From contig JAHDQO010000007.1 in assembly GCA_018433765.1 (NCBI GenBank), positions 269,115 through 333,114 of the forward strand: a DNA stretch of 64,000 nucleotides, given 5' to 3'. Source of the stretch: Tissierellales bacterium (GTDB taxonomy: Bacteria > Bacillota > Clostridia > Tissierellales > Sedimentibacteraceae). The notes under the pieces were generated by a model that worked only from the letters and a program-made list of their open reading frames with translations, was not told where the DNA came from and did not search any database. Positions 26,201-34,620 of the stretch are shown one piece after another. The stretch's first letter is position 1, and each line of letters opens with the position of its first letter. Position numbers and translations under genes: made by a program.

Positions 26201-26387
26201 GCAGTCTTATGACTGCACAGATTGTTGACAAAGTCAACAAGATGACAGGCTTTTGAGAAGCTCGAAGTTCGAGGCGTGCCGAAAGCGAGTAAGCAGATCG
26301 TATATAGAAATACGTGAGCATTCTCGATTGAGGCAACAACGATGAAATTAGGGTTTGTCTATAGCCTGAGCAGTCTTATGACTGCAC
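26201..26387. mobile_element. MITE-like or structured RNA element with 18-base direct repeats
   Basis: The 18-base GCAGTCTTATGACTGCAC, itself an inverted repeat, occurs at 26201-26218 and again at 26370-26387. Between them, CAGATTGTTGACAAA (26218-26232) and TTTGTCTATAGCCTG (26354-26368) form imperfect inverted ends, 11 of 15 matching. The inside, about 120 bases, is clearly richer in G and C than its surroundings and has no long ORF. The flanking repeat looks like the brnQ terminator hairpin. This fits a small element inserted into the terminator and duplicating it; a structured RNA is the alternative. Confidence 0.6.
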
Positions 26388-26430
26388 TTGTCAAATTAAA
26401 CAATATGATAGACTTATAAGAAAATTACAC

Positions 26431-27681
26431 TTAGATTTCTCTTAAGTCTTCTTTTTTTATCTTCTTTACTTCATATAGGTTTAATATATATAACATAATA
26501 GCAGCTATCAATCCAATTACAAAACATATACTCCATACGCTCTGTATACTATTTTCCTGTGCTAAATAATTTCCTATAATCTGTGGACCTATAGCATATC
26601 CAACACCTCTAACAATTTCAAATATTGAGTTAAACCTACCTCTATGAGTAATAGGAGAGTGATTTGCAATATATACTCCCATTTGTGTTGATTCCAATAC
26701 TTCTCCTAAAGTCCATATAATAACAGAAATTAAAAATATCCATATGCTTTCTGCAAAATAAAGCATACCAAAACCTATACTATAAAATATGCCTGCTATT
26801 ACTACACATTGTATCGGTCTTAATTTTCTAGTTATATATATCAAGACAGGTGTTGAAAAAATAACTACTAATCCATTAACAGACATGATGTAACCATAAA
26901 TAGCTGAACCTTTTTCATTAAATAATTCTGAAAGTTGCAGTGGAATAGTAAAGCTATGCTGTATATAAATAAACGACAATAATGAACCAAAAACACAAAA
27001 CAAAACAAGAGTTGGTCTTCTAAGAAAAGCACCTAATGCAGAACCTTTGTCAGATTTTTCAAATACTCTATCGCTGCTTTCTATTTCTTTTACATCTTTT
27101 TCTGTAGGCTTTGTTTCTTTCACAACCAAAAATATAAGAGCTATTGATATAAAAGATGTCAAAGCATCACCAATAAAAACCCATTTTATATAATTTTCAA
27201 ATAATAATCCAGCTATTAATGGCCCTACTGCAAATCCTATATTACCACCTAAATATAAAAGAGACATACTTACTTTCCTATTATTTGGTTTAGTTAAATC
27301 TATAATCATAGCTGCATATGCTGGTGAACTAATGCTGATAAATAACCTTGAAATAATAAGTAGTTTTGGGATAAGCATACTGACTCCTAAAAAGCCGCAA
27401 ACAAAAAATATTATAGCTGACAAACCTTGAAAAATAAAAATTATTTTTCTTCTTCCAAATACATCAGTTAACTTACCTCCTATTATCGAACCCGGCACAT
27501 ACATGAAAGTTACCCAAAGTAAAATTTCACCTGCTTGGTCTTCAGGTAAATTCAATTTCCTTTCTAGAAAAAATGTTAAAAAAGGAATAACAAAATTTCC
27601 CATTGAATTAACCATTTTAGCAAAAAAGATAACATATATTTCTTTCGATAATCCTTTGTATTGGTCAAAATACTTAATCAT
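26431..27681 (-). CDS. MFS transporter (DHA1-type)
   Basis: A 416-residue major facilitator protein with about twelve membrane segments. GGKLTDVFGRRKIIF is the loop 2-3 motif; NIGFAVGPLIAGLLF resembles the antiporter motif C, pointing to an exporter. The large central loop is charged (about residues 190-215). GEVLESTQMGVYIANHSP and HRGRFNSIFE resemble the MdtH/YfkF-like groups. Substrate unknown. AAAGG precedes the ATG at 27681. A terminator directly upstream separates it from the flavodoxin gene. Confidence 0.82.
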   Translation of the reverse strand: MIKYFDQYKGLSKEIYVIFFAKMVNSMGNFVIPFLTFFLERKLNLPEDQAGEILLWVTFMYVPGSIIGGKLTDVFGRRKIIFIFQGLSAIIFFVCGFLGVSMLIPKLLIISRLFISISSPAYAAMIIDLTKPNNRKVSMSLLYLGGNIGFAVGPLIAGLLFENYIKWVFIGDALTSFISIALIFLVVKETKPTEKDVKEIESSDRVFEKSDKGSALGAFLRRPTLVLFCVFGSLLSFIYIQHSFTIPLQLSELFNEKGSAIYGYIMSVNGLVVIFSTPVLIYITRKLRPIQCVVIAGIFYSIGFGMLYFAESIWIFLISVIIWTLGEVLESTQMGVYIANHSPITHRGRFNSIFEIVRGVGYAIGPQIIGNYLAQENSIQSVWSICFVIGLIAAIMLYILNLYEVKKIKKEDLREI

Positions 27682-27715
27682 TAACTTTCAAACCTTTCTA
27701 CAACAATTTTATAAA

Positions 27716-27757
27716 TAAAAAAACTCAACACTAAACCGTGATTTTAAGCATTGAGTC
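27716..27757 (-). terminator. Terminator of the flavodoxin-ferredoxin gene
   Basis: On the minus strand ACTCAA and TTGAGT close a longer imperfect stem, followed by seven U. Confidence 0.72.
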
Positions 27758-27828
27758 AATTCATTATAAACTATATGTTATACCTTTTTATTACAATTTT
27801 CAACAATAATTTCTAATTTAGCAAATTT

Positions 27829-28602
27829 TTAAATAAATGTTTGAGGTTCTTTCTTCTTACACTTAGAAAGCATTATTACTATTGGTTTAAAGATTGGAGT
27901 TTTAACGCTTCTAGCATTTTCTGGACATGATTTTATACAGGCACAGCAAGAAATACATTTATCCTTATCTGCAATTCCTTTTTCATTAATTGCATGAACT
28001 GGACAAATATCTCTACATATCATACAATTAGTACATTCTTTACCTTTAACAGGTGCTAATTTTAAAGGCTTTCCATAATTCTTGTATGGTCTTTTACCAG
28101 GAATTTTAGGTTTAGACAAATCATTGCTTTCTATTTTAGTTAATATTATTTTTCCAAAAGTTAGAGCTTTCTGCTTGTCTTTATCATCTGGTCTATCATT
28201 TGCAATGTCATGGTTTTTGTCTGCAAATGAATGTTCACCAATAAATGCACCAGCACCGACAATATTAAACCCTCTTTCTTTTACTATATCCGCAGTTTCT
28301 AAAAGTGCATCGTCATAATCTCTATTACCATAAACTACTACAGTTACCGTAGGCTGATTATTTCCTTTAAATGTTTTTAAGTATTCTGCTGCTAATTTAG
28401 GTATTCTACCTCCATAAACAGGCATACCAAATATAACTAAACTATCATCATCATTTATATCATTATTTTTCTTTAATCTATTTTTAGGTAATGTAATATC
28501 AACTTCTACAATATCTTTTATTTCCGTACCTTCTGCAATTTGTCTAACTATTGTCCTAGTTGTTTTGGTTGGTGAAAAATAAACTAAATATACTTTTTTC
28601 AT
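27829..28602 (-). CDS. EFR1-type flavodoxin-ferredoxin protein
   Basis: A 257-residue electron carrier. The N-terminal 150 residues are a flavodoxin-like domain with the FMN phosphate loop YFSPTKTTRTIV and MPVYGGRIPKLA. The C-terminal part has two 4Fe-4S clusters, CTNCMICRDICPVHA and CISCCACIKSCPENA. This is the EFR1 domain order common in clostridia. The protein is soluble and its partners are unknown. GGAGG precedes the ATG at 28602. It forms a one-gene unit with its own terminator, divergent from the DUF6512-like gene. Confidence 0.88.
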   Translation of the reverse strand: MKKVYLVYFSPTKTTRTIVRQIAEGTEIKDIVEVDITLPKNRLKKNNDINDDDSLVIFGMPVYGGRIPKLAAEYLKTFKGNNQPTVTVVVYGNRDYDDALLETADIVKERGFNIVGAGAFIGEHSFADKNHDIANDRPDDKDKQKALTFGKIILTKIESNDLSKPKIPGKRPYKNYGKPLKLAPVKGKECTNCMICRDICPVHAINEKGIADKDKCISCCACIKSCPENARSVKTPIFKPIVIMLSKCKKKEPQTFI

Positions 28603-28752
28603 AATTGCCTCCTTGTTTACTAAAGTCTCATAATTGCTTGTCTACAATCTAATATTTTCTATATTATACCAAGTACTCATAAAAAAGTCGATATATTTAA
28701 GAATAAAACATATTTTTGTGATAATATTTCTAAAAGGCTCATAAAATATAAT

Positions 28753-29295
28753 ATGAAAAAGTATTATAATAAGTCATATATTTTAAAAAGTTCTTTTTTT
28801 ATTTTTCTTATTGCTGCTGTAATTCATAGTCTTTATGATATAACTGGATTTGAAATATTAAAGCCTTTTGTTCCAATAAACGAAAGTGTATGGGAACATA
28901 TGAAAATGATGTTTTATGCTGGATTAATTTGGGCTGTTATAGAATATTCCAGCGGTACATTTTGTTATTTTAATTTTTGGTTTGCTAAAAGTATTTCTAT
29001 ACTATTGATGACTTTTCTTGTACCTATGATATTTTACACTTATACTGCTTTTACAGGAAAAAGCATTATATGGGTAGATATTGCTATGACTTTTATAATT
29101 GCATTAATTGGTCAATTAGTTTTTAAAAAATTAGTAACTTCTTGTAAAGACTACTCTAAATATAATACTTTAATTTTAATTGTACTTATTGCTTTCATCT
29201 TATTGTTTGCTTATTTTAGTTATTACCCTCCTGATGCTAAAATTTTTATACCACAAACTCAAGATGTTTTTAAACAAATACTTTTATATTATTAA
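28753..29295 (+). CDS. DUF6512-like membrane protein
   Basis: A 180-residue protein with about five membrane segments. The segment FIFLIAAVIHSLYDITG followed by PINESVWEHMKM, with a His-Asp pair and an ESxWEHxK motif, is that of DUF6512 proteins in clostridia, whose role is unknown. The conserved charged residues at the membrane face hint at an enzyme or transporter, which I cannot narrow. The ribosome binding site is weak (AAAGG about 15 bases before). A strong terminator follows. Confidence 0.7.
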   Translation: MKKYYNKSYILKSSFFIFLIAAVIHSLYDITGFEILKPFVPINESVWEHMKMMFYAGLIWAVIEYSSGTFCYFNFWFAKSISILLMTFLVPMIFYTYTAFTGKSIIWVDIAMTFIIALIGQLVFKKLVTSCKDYSKYNTLILIVLIAFILLFAYFSYYPPDAKIFIPQTQDVFKQILLYY

Positions 29296-29308
29296 AATTA
29301 AAAAAATA

Positions 29309-29354
29309 AAAAATCTCTTACAGTATAAATGATGTTACTGTAAGAGATTTTTTT
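29309..29354 (+). terminator. Rho-independent terminator
   Basis: AAATCTCTTACAGTA and TACTGTAAGAGATTT pair over 15 bases, followed by a U-run. It ends the DUF6512-like gene. Confidence 0.9.
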
Positions 29355-29546
29355 ATGTTTTAACTAAAATTTCAAATTTTATTTCAGCTTAATAGTATTT
29401 TAGATGTTACTTTTGGTAATAATACTAAAGAAAAAAATAATATAGTTAAATAATTTAGTAATGATTTTGGCAATTAATATTTCTCTTTAATTTTATTATT
29501 TTACTATATTTATGTTTAGAAATATAAAAATGAAAGGAAGAATTAT

Positions 29547-29864
29547 ATGAAGAAAATTATTGTGATTGCAGTTACTATTGCACTAATTATTGCTGGATGT
29601 GCTACAGATACTGTAGATCAGAAAAATGTTCTTACAGGAACAATAACAAAAGTAAATGACGGTAATTTTATAATGACAGCTGATGATGACCAAATGACTC
29701 CTTATCAAGTACAAATTAATGCTGATACTGTTTATTCTGATGATGTGTCTAAAGATTTTGAAGTAAATAATAAAGTAAAGGTAGAACATACTGGAGATCT
29801 CACAGGCTCAGACCCTGTCAAAATTAATGCAAAACGTATAATTGAAAATAACAAAGAAGTATAG
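29547..29864 (+). CDS. Small secreted lipoprotein
   Basis: A 105-residue lipoprotein. The signal peptide ends in the lipobox LIIAGC, so Cys18 should be lipid-modified and the protein held on the outer face of the membrane. The mature part reads NVLTGTITKVNDGNFIMTA and looks like a small OB-like or DUF3221-type beta domain. Function unknown. AAAGGAAG precedes the ATG, and a strong terminator follows, so it is a single-gene unit. Confidence 0.75.
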   Translation: MKKIIVIAVTIALIIAGCATDTVDQKNVLTGTITKVNDGNFIMTADDDQMTPYQVQINADTVYSDDVSKDFEVNNKVKVEHTGDLTGSDPVKINAKRIIENNKEV

Positions 29865-29883
29865 TATTTTTTATATTCCCAAA

Positions 29884-29928
29884 AAGTATATTGAAGTTAA
29901 CCTTATTAACTTCAATATACTTTTTTTG
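29884..29928 (+). terminator. Rho-independent terminator
   Basis: AAGTATATTGAAGTTAA and TTAACTTCAATATACTT pair over 17 bases around a five-base loop, with seven U after it. Confidence 0.92.
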
Positions 29929-30059
29929 TGTTGCTATACTACAATTAGCAATATTAAAAATGTCTTTATTAATAATAAAGCATATGATAGAATTATTTAG
30001 TAATTATACTTCTTAATATTAAAACAAAATAATAGTAGCTGAAAGGAACGAAAGTTACA

Positions 30060-30479
30060 ATGCTAACTATAAATACTTTTAAACGTGGATTTAGTAAAGG
30101 AATAAGTACTATTTATGAACTTGCTAAAATTATGATACCTGTGTATTTAGCAGTGAAAATTCTTGATTATTCGGGAATTCTGAGCTGCATTTCATTTATT
30201 TTTGAACCTTTAATGTCTTTATTAGGACTTCCTGGCGAAGCTTCCTTAGCTTTAGTAGTAGGTTATGCTGTTAATATTTATGCTTCTTTGGGCATAATGG
30301 CATCAATAAGCCTAACTGTAAAACAAGCGACTACACTAGGTATAATGATTTCAATAGCTCATAATCTTATTGGTGAAACTGCTATAGTCAAAAAACTAGG
30401 TGTAAAAGCTTCTATAATTGTACCCTTAAGACTTTTTGTTTCTTTTTTGTGTGGTTTCGTATATTATATACTTTTTTAG
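30060..30479 (+). CDS. Nucleoside recognition (Gate) domain membrane protein, first of pair
   Basis: A 139-residue membrane protein of the nucleoside-recognition/Gate type (Pfam PF07670), as in SpmA and SpmB. It has about four hydrophobic segments with GLPGEASLALVVGYAVNIYA and ISIAHNLIGETAIVKKLG. The next gene encodes a similar protein and starts nine bases later, so the two probably form a complex in the membrane. Transport of a solute or a role in spore or envelope maturation has been proposed for such pairs; nothing here decides. AAAGGAACG precedes the ATG. Confidence 0.78.
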   Translation: MLTINTFKRGFSKGISTIYELAKIMIPVYLAVKILDYSGILSCISFIFEPLMSLLGLPGEASLALVVGYAVNIYASLGIMASISLTVKQATTLGIMISIAHNLIGETAIVKKLGVKASIIVPLRLFVSFLCGFVYYILF

Positions 30480-30488
30480 GAGATAAAT

Positions 30489-30929
30489 ATGCAATTATTG
30501 TTTAATAGTTTGTTAGAAAGTGTTTTGGCAGTTTTAAAAATAGCTGTAATTATACTACCATTGATGATTGGTATAGAAATATTAAAAGATTTAAAAATAA
30601 TTGATAAACTTTCGCAGTTAACAAAACCTATAACAGGTTTCTTAACTGTTAATGAGAAATCTAATGTTCCTATGGTTGTAGGACTTATATTAGGACTTTT
30701 TTATGGTGCTGGTGTTATTATACAAAGTATTAAAGAAGATAACATTGACAGAAGAAGCATAATTCTCATGTGTGTTTTTCTATCCATCTGTCACGCTTTA
30801 TTTGAAGATACTGTTATTTTTGCTGCAATAGGTGCAAATTTAATACCTATACTTTTTGCAAGATTAATTGCTGCTTTTATTATTACCTTTTTTCTCTCAA
30901 GATTGTTAAAAGCTGAAGAAAAAATTTAA
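30489..30929 (+). CDS. Nucleoside recognition (Gate) domain membrane protein, second of pair
   Basis: A 146-residue membrane protein with the same fold as its neighbour: LIIKAVIILPLMIGIEILKD-like first segments, VPMVVGLILGLFYGAGVII, and a segment ending SICHALFEDTVIFAAIG, where the His-x5-Glu pattern parallels the HNLIGE of the first protein. TAGGAG precedes the ATG. The two genes form a two-gene operon resembling spmAB in arrangement but with shorter proteins. Confidence 0.78.
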   Translation: MQLLFNSLLESVLAVLKIAVIILPLMIGIEILKDLKIIDKLSQLTKPITGFLTVNEKSNVPMVVGLILGLFYGAGVIIQSIKEDNIDRRSIILMCVFLSICHALFEDTVIFAAIGANLIPILFARLIAAFIITFFLSRLLKAEEKI

Positions 30930-30964
30930 TGAACTCTTATTTGTATATGAGAACTTTTCTATTA

Positions 30965-31022
30965 TATAAAAAACCTCCAAAGTAAATCATCTAATTTTAA
31001 TTATTTAGATGTCTACTTTAGA
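30965..31022 (-). terminator. Terminator after the zinc-ribbon gene
   Basis: A long imperfect stem: on the minus strand ACTTCTAAAGTAGACATCTAA pairs with TTAGATGATTTACTTTGGAG, and six U follow. Confidence 0.7.
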
Positions 31023-31051
31023 AGTATTATATCAATGTAAAGCTTTTAAGT

Positions 31052-32191
31052 TTATATTATATTATTACTTTTAAGAATAAATACAACAACTGCAATTAAT
31101 GCAGCAGTTCCTATTACAACCGCCGCTATTTTTCCCGGCGATTTAGGATATTCTCCGCTTACTTTACCCGTTTGTCCATTTACTATATAGTTATATATTT
31201 TATCTTTAAATGTATAAGAAGACATCCAAACTGGTAATAATATATGCTTAAATTTTACATCACCATAATTTGTACTTCTATTTACAAGTCTAAATTCATC
31301 TCCACCTACTTGTCTTCGTATGCCATGGTAAATATCACTATCTATAGAACCTTTTGCACCATTCCATCCTTCTTTTAATGATTTACTGTATTTTTCTGCT
31401 GTAAAACCAGCAATGTATTCTTTTTTAAAGGGTTTAAGCCCTTTTAATTTAAAATCTCCTAATCTTTCCATAAGATTTGCATCAACTTTTTTTGATGCAT
31501 TTACCAATACATCATCAAAATACTCTGTATAAACACCTCTAACTGTTTTCCATCTAATATGTCTTCTGCGCTCTGTAACTGTTTTTCCGTTTACTGTTTT
31601 TGTATGAGTTGTATAATAGTAAGTACCTCTTTTGGCAATATATGCAGTTGAAGTGTCTGAATCATATGTAAAGAATGGAATATAAGTACCCTTTAATCTA
31701 TTTATAGCTTGTTTACTTTTTAGTTCTTTTGGTGCAAAAAATTTTCCTTTTATCCATTTCTTAAATTTGTTTTCAGCATCAATTTTTGTTATTTTAAAAG
31801 GTATTAAGGTTTCAGGTTTAATACCTACATCTTCACCCTCCGATACAACTATATGGGAAGAACCACAAAATACACAATAGTCCGCTGCTGTAGAATCATC
31901 AACAACAGTTTCTCCTCCACAGTTTGAACATTTGATTACTTTTTCTTTTCCTCCCCAACTATGGTGAATTAAATTATCAACTTCATCAAAACTATATTCT
32001 TTTATCGCTATTTCTTTACTTTCTATATCAATTTCACTTTTACAGTATGGACATTCAAGTTTTTGTTCATTTGGACTAAATTCCATACCTCCTCCACAAT
32101 TTGGACATACAAATTTTTGTGTTGTTACTTCCTCTATACCTTCTTCTTCTTCAATAAGAACATCTGAATCATTTTCAAAATCTTTAGCCAT
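31052..32191 (-). CDS. Zinc-ribbon membrane protein (TFIIB-type zinc ribbon family)
   Basis: A 379-residue protein. After an acidic N-terminus it has a zinc ribbon (CPNCGGGMEF...LECPYC, about residues 29-50) and a second (CSNCGGETVV...YCVFCGSS, about 88-110). A beta-rich domain follows (GTYIPFFTYDSDTSTAYIAKRG; ILLPVWMSSYTFKDK) and one membrane segment at the C-terminus (IAAVVIGTAALIAVVVFIL). Clostridial annotations call this the TFIIB-type zinc ribbon-containing family, but there is no TFIIB cyclin fold, so I would not infer transcription. It is probably a membrane-tethered cytoplasmic protein of unknown function. Confidence 0.75.
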   Translation of the reverse strand: MAKDFENDSDVLIEEEEGIEEVTTQKFVCPNCGGGMEFSPNEQKLECPYCKSEIDIESKEIAIKEYSFDEVDNLIHHSWGGKEKVIKCSNCGGETVVDDSTAADYCVFCGSSHIVVSEGEDVGIKPETLIPFKITKIDAENKFKKWIKGKFFAPKELKSKQAINRLKGTYIPFFTYDSDTSTAYIAKRGTYYYTTHTKTVNGKTVTERRRHIRWKTVRGVYTEYFDDVLVNASKKVDANLMERLGDFKLKGLKPFKKEYIAGFTAEKYSKSLKEGWNGAKGSIDSDIYHGIRRQVGGDEFRLVNRSTNYGDVKFKHILLPVWMSSYTFKDKIYNYIVNGQTGKVSGEYPKSPGKIAAVVIGTAALIAVVVFILKSNNII

Positions 32192-32261
32192 TTCAATACC
32201 TCCAAAATTAAGTTGATAATTATTAAATTATTAATTAATAGTATATAACTCCGTACAAATT

Positions 32262-32361
32262 GTCCTCGTCCCTCGTTTTTTATTGCTTTACGTAAGTAAA
32301 GCTACCATAATTATCTATTCTCATTCCTCATTTCTCAATTCGTTCCTCGTCCCTCGTTTTT
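32262..32361 (-). repeat. Dispersed 3'-end repeat, copy 4
   Basis: Read on the minus strand from inside the end of the GPH symporter gene: AAAACGAGGGACGAGGAACGA, more GAGAAATGAG-type octamers, ATGGTA, then the hairpin GCTTTACTTACGTAAAGC (32302-32285), then another AAAACGAGGGACGAGGA. The first octamers encode the last residues of the upstream protein. Confidence 0.75.
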
Positions 32362-33750
32362 ATATTTATTCTGTATTTTTTCTATTTGTTCTTTGCTTAG
32401 ATTGTAGTTTTTGTAGCTAATAAGAGCTGCTATTAATGCTAATGTACTTCCAACTGTTAAAATTAACCCAAGCATAATCGAAGTAAAATCTGTTTGTACT
32501 AATAACTTATCATCAAATTTTATTACATCTAATAGAATACCCACTACAAATAGCACTATTGATTGTGTTATTTTATAACCAAAAGTCATACAGCCAAAAT
32601 AAATGCCTTCTGATCTAAATCCCTTTTCATGTTCTTCATAATCTATTGTATCAGCTGTCATAGAAGGGGGAAGCATAAATAATCCTCCTGAACCAAACCC
32701 TATAACACCTATTATTGGAAGTATTAAATATGTATGTGATATTAAATATTTTCTAAACAATACTGCTACTATAAATATAATACTTCCAACCAAAGATAGT
32801 TTTATTGCACTCATCATTGCAGGTTGTTTGTCTTTAGTTTTTGAATAACTTAACCAAAATGGCAGACTTGCTATACTAAGCATAAAAAACAATCCCATAG
32901 TTATTGCTATATTGAAACTGTTTTGCATAAAGGTATATGTAAAAACATGAAGTCCTAAACTCCCTATTAAAGCTGATGATATATTTACAGCTAAATATCC
33001 CCAAAATATATAAATAAAATATTTGTTTTTTAATGCTTCTATAAACATCATATATATATTTTGCTTTTTCTTTACAGCAGATTGCATAGTATTTGGTATA
33101 TATCTTTTTGTTGTCAAAATACATATTATTCCAGTTATGAACATTATAATTGAAGTTGTTATACCCATATTATTATATCCATCTGGGTTTAATTGTCCTA
33201 CTGGAAATTCTGGAGTTGGTTTAAAAAACAATATTAATCCTATTACCGTAGGAAAAGCAAGTCCAACAAGAAAAAATACTGTCTTATAACTTTGTATTGA
33301 AGTTCGTTCATTGTAATCTGATGAAATTTCTGCACCTAACGCAGTATACGGTGTACCATATACTGTAAGAGAAGTTTTTAAAAGCATTACATATACTAAA
33401 ATAAGTATTAGTTTAGTAACATCACCTGTTGTTATGCTTATATTCCATAGTATATAATTTAAAATTGTTACAGCAATGGTTCCTATCAATAAATATAAAT
33501 GTCTTTTACCCCATCTTTTTATTGTTGTTACATCAGAAATATAACCCATTAAAGGATCTGTAACAGCATCCCAGAATACACCTATGCCCATAATAGCTCC
33601 AATGTATTTCCCAGGCAATCCTAATACTGCTGTAGTATAAAACAATAAGTATGCAGCTAAACATTGAAATACTATGCCAAATCCTAGGTTTCCAATGCCA
33701 TATCCCAATTTTTCTATAATTGTTACATTATTATTTGTTGTATTCTTCAT
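32335..33750 (-). CDS. GPH-family sugar:cation symporter (MFS)
   Basis: A 471-residue carrier of the glycoside-pentoside-hexuronide family, which imports glycosides or uronides with Na+ or H+. Family features are EKLGYGIGNLGFGIVFQ at the N-terminus, GVFWDAVTDPLMGYISD with the cation-binding Asp residues, TVYGTPYTALGAEIS, and GSGGLFMLPPSMTADTIDYEE. Twelve membrane segments are expected. No glycosidase lies next to it, so the substrate is open. The last residues (EGRGTN) come from a copy of the dispersed repeat. A perfect-spaced promoter lies upstream. Confidence 0.88.
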   Translation of the reverse strand: MKNTTNNNVTIIEKLGYGIGNLGFGIVFQCLAAYLLFYTTAVLGLPGKYIGAIMGIGVFWDAVTDPLMGYISDVTTIKRWGKRHLYLLIGTIAVTILNYILWNISITTGDVTKLILILVYVMLLKTSLTVYGTPYTALGAEISSDYNERTSIQSYKTVFFLVGLAFPTVIGLILFFKPTPEFPVGQLNPDGYNNMGITTSIIMFITGIICILTTKRYIPNTMQSAVKKKQNIYMMFIEALKNKYFIYIFWGYLAVNISSALIGSLGLHVFTYTFMQNSFNIAITMGLFFMLSIASLPFWLSYSKTKDKQPAMMSAIKLSLVGSIIFIVAVLFRKYLISHTYLILPIIGVIGFGSGGLFMLPPSMTADTIDYEEHEKGFRSEGIYFGCMTFGYKITQSIVLFVVGILLDVIKFDDKLLVQTDFTSIMLGLILTVGSTLALIAALISYKNYNLSKEQIEKIQNKYKNEGRGTN

Positions 33751-33774
33751 TTAATTATTCCTCACGTTTTTTTA

Positions 33775-33803
33775 ATTTTATGGTAATTAAGTATCTTTGT
33801 CAA
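33775..33803 (-). promoter_or_regulatory. Sigma-A promoter of the GPH symporter gene
   Basis: On the minus strand TTGACA (33803-33798), 17 bases, TAAAAT (33780-33775). The start codon is 25 bases after the -10 box, so the leader is short. Confidence 0.75.
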
Positions 33804-33834
33804 ATAAAAAAAATTGCTTTGCAATCCTCGTCTT

Positions 33835-33864
33835 TATATATTAGGAAGACATTTCCTAATATAT
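33835..33864. promoter_or_regulatory. Palindrome upstream of the GPH promoter, possible operator
   Basis: TATATATTAGGAA and TTTCCTAATATATA form a near-perfect inverted repeat around GACA, about 32 bases upstream of the -35 box. It could bind an activator; it has no U-tract on either strand. Confidence 0.4.
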
Positions 33865-33888
33865 AAAAAATAGGCCCTACAGCCCATA
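33864..33888 (-). terminator. Terminator of the Moco-linked ECF operon
   Basis: On the minus strand ATGGGC, a six-base loop, GCCTAT, then five U, beginning right at the ecfT-like stop codon. Confidence 0.65.
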
Positions 33889-34620
33889 TTATATTAAATA
33901 TAAAAATATACTGCTTAGTAAGCACAAAACGCTAATAGATATAACTATGTAATCTATTTTTTTCATTTGTATTACCATGTAGCTTGTTCTTTGAGGATAT
34001 GCTCCAAATGCTTTCATTTCCATAGCCATTGACAATTCTTTTGTTTTTATTATTACACTCGATACTATAGGCATAAATAAATATGAATATACTTTTATCT
34101 TCTTGCCTAGTGGAATTTTTTTTATTTCTATACCTCTTAATTGTATCGCCGTAACTACATCTTTTAGTTCTTGAGAAAATATTGGCATAAATCTTATTGC
34201 TACTGATACCATGAAAGCTATTTCATATGGTACTTTCCATTGAACTAATCCTTGTACTATTTCCCTATAGTTTGATGTAACAACTATAGAAGCTGATACA
34301 ACTATTATTGCTACTCTTAATATAAATTCTACTGTTTTTACTAATCCTTCATAAGTTAAAATGGGAAAACCATTTATTATAAAAATTGCTTGACCTTCTT
34401 TTGTAAAGATACTCTGCACTAAAGCAATTATTATCATTATTTTAAATAGTTTCTTGGTTTTGTACATTACCCCTTTTAAATCACATTTTAGAAATATAGA
34501 TATACATATTGAAACCAGTAAAACTAATAAAAGTATTTGAATATTCCTAAAAAATATCGCCCAAGTAGAAAGTACAAGTACAATAATTATCTTAGTTCTT
34601 GCATCAAGTTCTTGTATCAT
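33889..34620 (-). CDS. ECF transporter T component (second ECF system)
   Basis: The 243-residue transmembrane coupling protein of an energy-coupling factor transporter. It opens ELDARTKIII, as EcfT proteins do, has about five membrane segments, and carries the two coupling motifs as AIQLRGIE and EMKAFGAYPQRT, which dock into the ATPases. It overlaps the preceding ATPase gene by 17 bases. This is distinct from the general ecfA1A2T module at 39936-42410 and belongs with the S component at 36755-37324, so it is a dedicated (group I) system. Confidence 0.85.
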   Translation of the reverse strand: MIQELDARTKIIIVLVLSTWAIFFRNIQILLLVLLVSICISIFLKCDLKGVMYKTKKLFKIMIIIALVQSIFTKEGQAIFIINGFPILTYEGLVKTVEFILRVAIIVVSASIVVTSNYREIVQGLVQWKVPYEIAFMVSVAIRFMPIFSQELKDVVTAIQLRGIEIKKIPLGKKIKVYSYLFMPIVSSVIIKTKELSMAMEMKAFGAYPQRTSYMVIQMKKIDYIVISISVLCLLSSIFLYLI

